A program made the translations under genes and the position numbers. Below, piece by piece: positions 8,297 to 15,453 of a DNA stretch of 64,000 nt. The notes below the pieces were generated by a model. The model was not told the origin of the DNA. It worked only from the letters and a program-made list of their open reading frames with translations, and did not search any database. Where the stretch lies: contig DAISGI010000011.1 in assembly GCA_036823195.1 (NCBI GenBank), positions 1-64,000 of the forward strand, in the 5' to 3' direction. Positions within the stretch are counted from its first letter, which is position 1. Each line of letters begins with the position of its first letter. The DNA comes from UBA4874 sp002399435 (GTDB lineage Bacteria; Bacillota; Clostridia; Caldicoprobacterales; DTU083).

Positions 8297-10216
8297 TCAT
8301 TTCAGCCTTGGAGCAAGCATCCGCATTTTGCGGGCTCCGCCGGAATGTCCCCAATTCAGGGTATGTACAGCGATTTTTTCCGCGGGTGTTTCAGGAAATG
8401 GCATCCAGTGGTTGTCCGGCAGTTTATCCATCATAGGCAGATTTGCCGTATATTTCATATTTTCCCAGGCGCCTGTTACATTCTCATAAAAATTGATGGC
8501 AAACGCATTTTCGTTGGTTGCCCAAATAATGCGCTCCCAATGGTCCTTCCGTACCTTTTCATCCTCTTCGTTCTGCATGGAGGATAGCCAGCCCCAGACA
8601 TCAATTTCCTTGCCGTCCCAGTCCGCTACCTTCAGAGTTGTCCGGTTGGTTTTTTTGTCAAACGGAAGGTTCATTTTTTTAGCCGGCCCGCCCCCATGGT
8701 CATAATAATTTTTCAATGGAAAATACGGATAGGAAAGTGACCAGGCAACATCCATCCATTCCCAGCTCATATCAAAATCATGTTCTTTTTCCGATTGGTT
8801 TCCATATACGGAACCGTCGACCGCAATCACTTCGCAATCAATGCCGAAGTCTTTCAGCTGATTTGCGTAAATGGGGCAAACCAAAGTGGCTACATACCAG
8901 CCTTTATCCAGACCAATCTTCAGTTTTATCGGTGAGCCATCCGGGTTCTGCCACTTTCCGCCGGCCTTTTTACATCCGATGCTTTCCAGCAGCTCAGTGG
9001 CCTTTTGCTCATCATGGCTGTATTTCTGCATCTTGTCGATGACGTCCTGATCCACATATTTTTCCAGCATTGCCGGCGGTATTCCCAGCGAAGACCAGGG
9101 ATGTATTTTGGACTGATAGGACCCAATATCCCGCAGGGCTTCCCGATCGGCAATATAGTTCAGGGCCTGCCGAAATTCCTTCTTATCCATAGGAGAAGTT
9201 TTGGAACCCAGATTGAAATACAAGCCATGGGACGCCATATCCTGATTCGGATAATAAACAATATTCTTATTGGATTTTAGAAGGGATTCCGTCAGATCCT
9301 TCGGCAGGGTACCGTCCATATTGTAAATCTTCTCTGACCTCATCATGGAAGACTTTGTCGCATCGGTAGTCGTCCGGATGATCAGTTTATCAAATTTCTG
9401 TTTGTCCGGATCCCTGTAATATGGGTTTTTGCTCATGCTGGCTTCATTGATGGTGTGCCCCGGATCGTTGATATACGGGCCGGTGGCAACCAGAATGTGC
9501 TCGGGGTTGGGGGCCGTCTTGATGTATTCTTTCCAGATCTTATCCAACTGTTCCCAAACCTCCGGCTTGGCAGTTGTGTCCCTTCCAAAGGGCCCTTCTT
9601 TCCCCTCTGCCAGTTGTTCCTCTGTAAGCAGCGGAGCTTTTTGCAACCATTCATACCGCTCGTCGGCAAATTTCTTGAAGATATGATAAGGGATACGTCC
9701 GTGATGAATTTCCTGGGCGATCAGCATCACCCGCAGTTCATCGAAAGGTGCCGGCTCCCGCCAGACAAACTCCACCGTCTGATCGTCCGGCGTTTCAATG
9801 GAGGTCAGATAATTGACAGGCGAATTGTGACAAATTTGATAAAACCCCCAGACGTCCTTGCTGGTAAAAGGTTCCCCGTCACTCCATTTTAGGTTGGGAC
9901 GCAACTTGAAGATTGTTTTGTTTCCTTCATTCGTGTAGCTTTCCGCCAGATGCAGATCCATATTGTCGGTTGCGCGCTGATAACGGATTAGCCCTTCGAA
10001 GGCAATGTCACCAAAAGTACTGGTTCCGACTTCTGAATTCTGATTCGCAATGAATTTGGCAGGATCCGGCAGTCCCCCCTGAAGCGCATAGACTTTTTCT
10101 TTGTTGAATTTTCCGGAAGAAGCCGTTTTATTCTTCTGCTGAGAACACGAAGTTACCGACAAAACCAAAACTGCAACGATAGCAATGGATGCAAACCTTT
10201 TCCATAGTTTCATCAT
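8297..10216 (-). CDS. Family-5 extracellular solute-binding lipoprotein
   Basis: A roughly 640-residue substrate receptor for the downstream ABC importer. It has a basic start, a hydrophobic segment (FASIAIVAVLVLSV) and the lipobox VTSC, so it is anchored by a lipidated Cys outside the membrane. SBP family 5 features follow: FKLRPNLKWSDGEPFTSKDV near residue 120, FRQALNYIADREAL near residue 355, and a Trp-rich C-terminal half. The ATG pair at 10216/10213 follows GGGGAGGG by 4 bp. It is the first gene of the transporter operon. Its length exceeds typical oligopeptide receptors (about 540) and is closer to family-5 receptors for oligosaccharides; the ligand is inferred from context. Confidence 0.9.
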   Translation of the reverse strand: MMKLWKRFASIAIVAVLVLSVTSCSQQKNKTASSGKFNKEKVYALQGGLPDPAKFIANQNSEVGTSTFGDIAFEGLIRYQRATDNMDLHLAESYTNEGNKTIFKLRPNLKWSDGEPFTSKDVWGFYQICHNSPVNYLTSIETPDDQTVEFVWREPAPFDELRVMLIAQEIHHGRIPYHIFKKFADERYEWLQKAPLLTEEQLAEGKEGPFGRDTTAKPEVWEQLDKIWKEYIKTAPNPEHILVATGPYINDPGHTINEASMSKNPYYRDPDKQKFDKLIIRTTTDATKSSMMRSEKIYNMDGTLPKDLTESLLKSNKNIVYYPNQDMASHGLYFNLGSKTSPMDKKEFRQALNYIADREALRDIGSYQSKIHPWSSLGIPPAMLEKYVDQDVIDKMQKYSHDEQKATELLESIGCKKAGGKWQNPDGSPIKLKIGLDKGWYVATLVCPIYANQLKDFGIDCEVIAVDGSVYGNQSEKEHDFDMSWEWMDVAWSLSYPYFPLKNYYDHGGGPAKKMNLPFDKKTNRTTLKVADWDGKEIDVWGWLSSMQNEEDEKVRKDHWERIIWATNENAFAINFYENVTGAWENMKYTANLPMMDKLPDNHWMPFPETPAEKIAVHTLNWGHSGGARKMRMLAPRLK

Positions 10217-10493
10217 ATACCCTCCCCACATAATATTTGTTTCCGGACCGCATTAAACCAAACAATCATGATATCCATATATCAATCATACAGAATTAGT
10301 ATAAGTATCTTTGCCATCCGATCTTTCCCACAGCATACAAAAATTAAGATTAATTCTATTTCCTCAACTTCGTCGTTCAATTCTGCCCTCAGTGCTGATA
10401 TCGGGATATTATTTTGTCTGCCTATATAACGTATTTATATTAGTATACCTGCTTTGGGATCGTTACGGTCTGTATCTTATCTTCATAGCGGAT

Positions 10494-10513
10494 AGGGCGT
10501 TTCAAGACGCCCT
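10494..10513 (-). terminator. Hairpin after the minus-strand RHH gene
   Basis: AGGGCGT and ACGCCCT form a perfect 7-bp stem around TTCAAG, 17 bp past the stop of the RHH gene. The U-run is weak. The rest of 10217-10490 is AT-rich and holds no convincing gene. Confidence 0.5.
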
Positions 10514-10530
10514 GTTATTCCTCCTTTCTC

Positions 10531-10689
10531 TTAACATTTCTCCTCTTTTTGTGCAGTCAATCCTGCTACAACAAGCGTCCGGATCATATCTGACCGGGTC
10601 CGATCACAAAACATCTGCTTTGCCTCATCCATAAGCTCTTCCACATCAGGTGTTACTGTGAAAGTCATCCGTTTAAGCTTGTTCGACAT
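10531..10689 (-). CDS. Small ribbon-helix-helix DNA-binding protein
   Basis: A 52-residue protein with an RHH pattern: a short strand (KRMTFTVTPD), helix A (VEELMDEAKQMF) and helix B (TRSDMIRTLVVAGL). Such proteins bind DNA as dimers and often repress themselves. The ATG at 10689 has GGAGGGGG 4 bp upstream. It is divergent from a second RHH gene at 10833, with a shared 143-bp control region containing three copies of a 14-bp direct repeat and two consensus promoters. No toxin partner follows it. CopG/Arc-like; target genes unknown. Confidence 0.72.
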   Translation of the reverse strand: MSNKLKRMTFTVTPDVEELMDEAKQMFCDRTRSDMIRTLVVAGLTAQKEEKC

Positions 10690-10710
10690 TTTACCCCCTC
10701 CTTTAGGTGA

Positions 10711-10801
10711 ATCTGTGGTGAACCACAAGATCAATTATAGTGCATCAGCGGTGAACCTGTCAACCTCTATTTAACTTTTGCCTTGACATCAGTGATGAAC
10801 T
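10711..10801. promoter_or_regulatory. Three direct repeats, likely operators of the RHH pair
   Basis: ATCTGTGGTGAACC (10711-10724), ATCAGCGGTGAACC (10744-10757) and ATCAGTGATGAACT (10788-10801) share ATC-GTGAAC. Their spacings of 33 and 44 bp are close to three and four helix turns. The second sits between the -35 and -10 of the minus promoter and the third between those of the plus promoter, ideal places for repression. Confidence 0.65.
10734..10763 (-). promoter_or_regulatory. Consensus promoter of the minus-strand RHH gene
   Basis: TTGACA (10763-10758), an 18-bp spacer and TATAAT (10739-10734) on the minus strand, 45 bp before the start codon. Confidence 0.8.
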
Positions 10802-10811
10802 TATGCATAAT
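10783..10811 (+). promoter_or_regulatory. Consensus promoter of the plus-strand RHH gene
   Basis: TTGACA (10783-10788), a 17-bp spacer and CATAAT (10806-10811), 22 bp before the start codon. Confidence 0.8.
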
Positions 10812-10832
10812 ATTAAATAGGAGGTGATGCAC

Positions 10833-11018
10833 ATGCCAACAAAAAAGCCGCGTTACACAGTCACAGTTGATGAAGATTTGCTAAAGGAAATTGATGACTT
10901 TCGCTTTGAAAACCGCTATTCAAGCCGATCTGCTGCTACGCTGGACTTAATCCGGCTTGGAATGAAATCCCTGAAGAAGCAACAGGCAGATAAAGCCAAA
11001 ATAGCCCCGAAAAAATAA
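10833..11018 (+). CDS. Small ribbon-helix-helix DNA-binding protein (second of pair)
   Basis: A 61-residue protein: strand PRYTVTVDED, helix A LLKEIDDFRFEN, helix B SRSAATLDLIRLGMKSL, and a Lys-rich tail (KKQQADKAKIAPKK). The ATG at 10833 has AGGAGGTG 7 bp upstream. A start at 10824 would place the ribosome site too close. It resembles Arc/CopG antidote-type repressors, but no toxin gene follows; the next gene is convergent. It is transcribed from a consensus promoter that carries one of the three shared repeats, so auto- or cross-regulation with the divergent RHH gene is likely. Confidence 0.72.
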   Translation: MPTKKPRYTVTVDEDLLKEIDDFRFENRYSSRSAATLDLIRLGMKSLKKQQADKAKIAPKK

Positions 11019-11100
11019 GCCTACAAGCGAAGTGATGCATAATAACGCCTGTAGAACAATTTTCTTTAACACTACCGCCGGGGAACCAAAATAAATCCTT

Positions 11101-12228
11101 TTAAACACCTGGCCTTTTTTTCTCCAGAACAGATTCCAATACGGCAATCGTTTCTTTTATCATTTTCTCCCGGCTGTAGCCATATTTCACATCTTCCCTT
11201 GCCTGCCGTCCATAGGATTTGGCAAGCTGAGGATGATCCAGACAATATTTAAGAGCGCCCCTTATTTCCTGCGGCCTGCCCGGCTGGATCAGATAACCGT
11301 TTTTACCATGAGTGATAACCTCCGGAATCCCCCCCACGGCGGAAGCAATGATGGGAAGTCCAAAAGACATGGCTTCCAGCAGGGTCATAGCCAGACCTTC
11401 AGACAGTGTCGGCAGGACAAAGAGATCAAAGGCAGCATAATAATCCCATATGTTGTGAACCTGACCCGCAAAAATCACCCGCCCGGCAATTCCGAGACGT
11501 TCAGCCAGATTCTTCAGGCTGGTTTCCTCCTGCCCGGAACCGGTGATCATCAAAACAGCACGGGGATACCGATCCAGTACAGCGGGAACCGCTTCCAGCA
11601 GAAAACGAATTCCCTTGGACGGAATCAGCCGGGCCACTGTCCCGATCAGAATGTCGTCTCCCCCGATACCGTACTGCTTTCTTACCTTGATTCCGTCGCC
11701 GGTATCCCAATCCGGCCTGGGATTACGGATCACCCGGATTGATCCGGGATTTTGTCCCATTTCCCTGATCATACTGTCCTTCAATGCCTGGGAAACACAA
11801 ATAGTGGCATCCGTTCTTTTTCCAAACCATTTTTCAAACCGGCATATGAGAAAGCGGCTGGCTTTTCCCCTGCCATGCAATATCATATTATGTACGGTAT
11901 AAACAAGGGGACATCCTGCCATAATGCCTGCTGTTCTGCCAATCAAACCGGCTTTGAAGCCATGACAGTGCAACAGATCCGGCTTCACTTTGCGGAGAAG
12001 GGAATACAGCTGCCCGATTTTCCGGACATCCTGAAATGGTTGTATCGTACCGGGAAACCGAAATCGAATCACCTGTGCCCCTGCCCTTTCCAGACTGACA
12101 AGATCGCTCCGCGGAAAATCACACAGCACAACGACCTGATGCCCACTCTGAAGCAGTCCCCTGATCAGAAGAATGGCATGTTCCTTCATTCCCCCCTCCG
12201 ATTTCCGGATCAGCTCCATGATTTTCAT
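11101..12228 (-). CDS. Glycosyltransferase family 4
   Basis: A 375-residue GT-B retaining glycosyltransferase. The N-terminal domain begins MKIMELIRKSEGGMKEH with the Gly-rich acceptor loop. The C-terminal donor domain has IGTVARLIPSKG, FAGQVHNIWDYYAAFDLFVLPTLSEGLAMTLLEAMSFGLPIIA (the family E-x7-E near residue 285) and GGIPEVI. It has no signal peptide and should act on the cytoplasmic face of the membrane. The start overlaps the stop of the upstream membrane protein as ATGA, so both are made together. It probably adds a sugar to a lipid-linked surface glycan; donor and acceptor are unknown. Confidence 0.9.
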   Translation of the reverse strand: MKIMELIRKSEGGMKEHAILLIRGLLQSGHQVVVLCDFPRSDLVSLERAGAQVIRFRFPGTIQPFQDVRKIGQLYSLLRKVKPDLLHCHGFKAGLIGRTAGIMAGCPLVYTVHNMILHGRGKASRFLICRFEKWFGKRTDATICVSQALKDSMIREMGQNPGSIRVIRNPRPDWDTGDGIKVRKQYGIGGDDILIGTVARLIPSKGIRFLLEAVPAVLDRYPRAVLMITGSGQEETSLKNLAERLGIAGRVIFAGQVHNIWDYYAAFDLFVLPTLSEGLAMTLLEAMSFGLPIIASAVGGIPEVITHGKNGYLIQPGRPQEIRGALKYCLDHPQLAKSYGRQAREDVKYGYSREKMIKETIAVLESVLEKKRPGV

Positions 12229-14576
12229 AACGGGTTCCTTCCTCCGCTGCTTCCGTTACCCATGGAAGTCTTCTTTCCCGCTGTTTCTTTCTCCTGGGAT
12301 AGCTGATCCATTACCAGCAGCAGCACAGGCAAGGCAGTGTAGATCATACCCGTCCCGGCCGCCACAATACCGGAATCATTGACAAGCAGTGCCGTGATAC
12401 AGCCCAGAATGGCAGCGGCAAAGCCCTTGATGGCTTTGGGATATTTTTGGGTCATATCCCGAAAGATCCCCACGGGACGGAAGATAAGTACGGTCATGGC
12501 CAGAAGGGAGAGCAGGAAAACACGGGTCCAGATGGTATAGCGGATCAGCCTGACATTCATCTGAATCTTCCGTTTCATAATATACAGAAGTTCCATCAGT
12601 CCATTCTGCCGGATCAGGCGGACCGTCAGCCCCATATGCGTCTGACGGTCCGCTGCCCGCGTGCTGTCAAACATAAAAATACCCGTAAGGAGTGCGACGA
12701 CCAGCAGGGCAATGGGAATGAAATATAATAGCCGGATACGGCCTTTTCGCATCAGGAGAAAAAAGCAGGCAAAGGCTGTCGTCGCCGTTATGATGCCCCC
12801 CACCTTGGCACCCAGGCCCGGATCCGCCAGAATAAACAGCGTCAGGGCAAACAGCGCAGGTACAGCCCATCGCATGGCCCGGCCGCCCTTTTTGTCCTGA
12901 ATTTCGCAGAACACCCCCGCTCCGCTGCATACTGACCCAATCAGAATCCCCATATACTCATTGCCGATTCCGTAGAATCTTGCACCGCTTATGACATCAT
13001 AGCCAAGTGGAGAGCCCTGGATCAGGTGTGCACCGGTCAGCTGATCTCCCAGCAACAGCCCTGCCATGGTAAAGCACAGGACGGCAATCCGATTCAGGGT
13101 ATTCTGTTTTTTCAGAAAGAAAAGCCCGGTGATTCCCGCCGCCAGAAGCCAGGACAACAGAAAGCTTCCGGCAGTGGTGGACTGATGAAACAGGGTCAGC
13201 AGCAGATAGGAGATTGGGATCACCATCAGAAAGACCAGACAGACTTTCACATAGGGAAGAAACGCTCTGGCAAAGAATACCACCAAAAGAGACAGGATCA
13301 GCAAAGTCACAAGCACGACCACATAGCTCCGCAGTAAAAATCTGCGTTGATTATAGATTTCCGTCAGCCGTTTATTGAACGCTTCCAGGCCTGCCGGTCC
13401 TTTCGGAAGGGATGTGGTAAAGAGCCTGGATCCCAGCTGCCCCGGCTGTCGGGGGATATTGAAATAATCCAGTACCGTTGCTCCGATGTCCAGGTTCGTA
13501 ATGACTCCGGACCTCCGTGTGGAAGCAGAGGACAGCAGTCCCCCGGACAGGCCGGGTCCCGCTGCAACCACCGGCGTCAGGCGGTTGTTCTCCGCCAGAT
13601 CCCGGGCAGGTCCCAAAGGGGTCACGATCAGGATCAGATCCCGGGAAAGATCCAGACGGTCCGCAAGGCGGCCGATAAAAGCATCACTTTCTTCTATTGC
13701 TGCTTTTTTATACCGCTCATTCATTGCATCGGTAGCTTCCTGCCGGAAATCCTCCGCCCGGGAGGTATCCCCCAGCTGTATGGCAATGACATCGGAATCG
13801 CTCCATATCTCCTGGACCTTGCCGTACAGAAGCTGATAATCCGTACGCACTCCAAAGGGCCTTTCGTTGTCTTCCACGAGAAAGCTTCTGTCCACCGATC
13901 CTTTGGGAATGATTCCCTGATCGTCCATGAGAAAAGACGCAAGATAACGATGGTATTCATTGGGAGTATCACAGTTTCCGACGGCAGCAGCATGATAACC
14001 GGCATCCCGCAGTGCAGTGCCGAGAGCGCCAATGGTTACTGTATAGGGTTTCTTCGAATTGTTGCGGATCAATTGTGCATAGCCCAGATCCACCACAGAT
14101 TCTGCAGGCGGATTCCTTCCGGATATCTGCTGATATAGGGATGCGGCAGATACATCCTGATAATTCTCCGCTGCGTCAAAGGCAAGGGAGGATTTGGCCG
14201 AACCAATGGCCCTGGTTCCTGCACCCATGGTAATATAGGTGTCCCTTTGAGATCGGTTTCCGCCGGTATTGGTGGTCATCAGCCCGATCCCGCCGCTTTG
14301 TATCAAACGATCGATATGGGGGGTATCTGCCTGGTTTAAATCCGATAGTCCGATCCGATCGAGAAAAACCAGAACTGCCTTTCCCCCGGTCCGGGGCGAC
14401 AGGCCCGCATCGGAAGAAGGCACTGACAAACAGGCGCTCAGGCGGGGTGGGTCTGCATGCCCCGCTTTCCGCTCCGAAAGGTGCAGGGACGCCGCAAGAG
14501 CCGCCGCAGTCACTGCGCAGAGCACAGGGACAAGGACTGCGAAGCGCCCTGGTGATTTCATCCGTCTTCTCTTCAT
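12225..14576 (-). CDS. Large membrane protein with alkaline-phosphatase-superfamily-like ectodomain
   Basis: A 783-residue protein. A basic start and one helix (FAVLVPVLCAVTAAALAASL) lead to an extracytoplasmic domain of about 370 residues. This domain looks like the alkaline phosphatase/phosphoglycerate mutase superfamily: VLVFLDRIGLSDL with the first metal Asp, ADTPHIDRLIQSGG, then ITMGAGTRA, LGDTSRAED and SDAFIGRLADRLDLSRDLILIVTPLG. About ten hydrophobic helices follow from residue 400 to the end, as in polymerase or ligase type proteins. The usual DHG-type ending of the metal site is not clear, so catalysis is uncertain. It is translationally coupled to the GT4 gene and may act in surface glycan assembly. 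Confidence 0.6.
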   Translation of the reverse strand: MKRRRMKSPGRFAVLVPVLCAVTAAALAASLHLSERKAGHADPPRLSACLSVPSSDAGLSPRTGGKAVLVFLDRIGLSDLNQADTPHIDRLIQSGGIGLMTTNTGGNRSQRDTYITMGAGTRAIGSAKSSLAFDAAENYQDVSAASLYQQISGRNPPAESVVDLGYAQLIRNNSKKPYTVTIGALGTALRDAGYHAAAVGNCDTPNEYHRYLASFLMDDQGIIPKGSVDRSFLVEDNERPFGVRTDYQLLYGKVQEIWSDSDVIAIQLGDTSRAEDFRQEATDAMNERYKKAAIEESDAFIGRLADRLDLSRDLILIVTPLGPARDLAENNRLTPVVAAGPGLSGGLLSSASTRRSGVITNLDIGATVLDYFNIPRQPGQLGSRLFTTSLPKGPAGLEAFNKRLTEIYNQRRFLLRSYVVVLVTLLILSLLVVFFARAFLPYVKVCLVFLMVIPISYLLLTLFHQSTTAGSFLLSWLLAAGITGLFFLKKQNTLNRIAVLCFTMAGLLLGDQLTGAHLIQGSPLGYDVISGARFYGIGNEYMGILIGSVCSGAGVFCEIQDKKGGRAMRWAVPALFALTLFILADPGLGAKVGGIITATTAFACFFLLMRKGRIRLLYFIPIALLVVALLTGIFMFDSTRAADRQTHMGLTVRLIRQNGLMELLYIMKRKIQMNVRLIRYTIWTRVFLLSLLAMTVLIFRPVGIFRDMTQKYPKAIKGFAAAILGCITALLVNDSGIVAAGTGMIYTALPVLLLVMDQLSQEKETAGKKTSMGNGSSGGRNPL

Positions 14577-14710
14577 ATAAGCTGCTCCCTCGTTTTCCAC
14601 TCTTTTCTACATTTTGCCCAGAAAGGAATGGTTCATTCAAAGAAAGAAGAAGCGGCAGACGACCACTTTCCAAAAAACCTTCAGAGAAAAAGCAAAGTGA
14701 AAATTACGGG

Positions 14711-14753
14711 AAAAGCTCTCCAAGCACCGGGTTCCGGTGTTCAGAGAGCTTTT
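14711..14753. terminator. Long hairpin, possible terminator
   Basis: AAAAGCTCTC and GAGAGCTTTT form a perfect 10-bp outer stem, with CACCGG/CCGGTG inside. T-runs sit in the arms on both strands, so it could end transcription from either direction. It separates the Usp gene and repeat array from the membrane protein/GT4 operon. Confidence 0.6.
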
Positions 14754-14792
14754 ATCATTTCATCTGTAAAATTACAGGTACAATACAAAACG

Positions 14793-14938
14793 GGGACATG
14801 AAATAACAGGTACAAAATCCGGAATCCTACGTCATGCAAACGGACATGAAATTACAGGTACAAAACCCGGAGTCCTACGTCATGCAAACGGATATGAAAT
14901 TACAGGTACAGAATCCGGAGTCCTACGTCATGCAAAAC
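14793..14938. repeat. 48-bp tandem repeat, three copies
   Basis: Units beginning GACATGAAAT (14795), GACATGAAAT (14843) and GATATGAAAT (14891) repeat with an exact 48-bp period. Each contains ACAGGTACA and CCTACGTCATGCAAA. A partial copy (AAATTACAGGTACAATAC) lies at 14769. No ORF or ribosome site fits. The array is just after the Usp gene stop on the minus strand. The stretch 14577-14948 holds no other feature apart from the hairpin. Confidence 0.9.
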
Positions 14939-14948
14939 GGGAATGGTA

Positions 14949-15329
14949 TCAGGAGGGAATCACGTCAAACTTGATGCCCGGCAGCATATATTCCATATTT
15001 TGGATCACTAAATCGCCGCGCCCCGGATCCGGAGACTCTCCCATTACAATCTCGGTAATATCGTTTTTTCTTGCATAGTCCAAAAGAGTATTCAGAACAT
15101 TCTCAGAGCGAAGAACCGTCATGTCCGCTCCTGCCTGCTTGGATTTCTGAAACAGATAATCCAGCGCTTCTCCCTCATCCGGATTGCCCAGGACATGAAC
15201 CCCGACTTTTGTGACATGTACAACAGTCAGCTTGCCGCCGGTGCCATTCACCAGCTTCTGCCCGACTTTGATCAGCCGCTCACAGGTCTTCTGACGGGTA
15301 ACGCATACCATAACCCTTGGAACATCCAT
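14949..15329 (-). CDS. Universal stress protein-like, UspA domain
   Basis: A 126-residue single-domain protein of the Usp/KdpD-sensor type. It starts with a strand, MVCVTRQKTCERLI, and has VVHVTKVG, then a helix with the sequence EALDYLFQKSKQAGADMTV, and ends with the ITEIVMGES strand. The Gly-rich ATP loop of canonical UspA (G-2x-G-9x-G) is not clear: ESPDPGRGD stands in its place. It resembles the Usp domain of KdpD. It is a single gene preceded on the same strand by polC after about 124 bp, and may share its transcript. Role unknown. Confidence 0.7.
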   Translation of the reverse strand: MDVPRVMVCVTRQKTCERLIKVGQKLVNGTGGKLTVVHVTKVGVHVLGNPDEGEALDYLFQKSKQAGADMTVLRSENVLNTLLDYARKNDITEIVMGESPDPGRGDLVIQNMEYMLPGIKFDVIPS

Positions 15330-15453
15330 ACCATTACCTTCCCCTTTTCAACCATGATCTTACCCTGACCCTTTTCATTATATCATGGCCATCTCCTGCA
15401 ATCTATCCCTTCCGGAAATGTTCATCCTTTGTTTACAAAGCACAGGAAAGCCG

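Noticed and set aside
10531..11018. Toxin-antitoxin module
   Set aside because: Both small genes encode RHH-type DNA-binding proteins. No RelE, MazF or PIN-like partner is adjacent on either side.
14793..14938. CRISPR array
   Set aside because: The 48-bp units are tandem with no variable spacers, and no cas genes are near.
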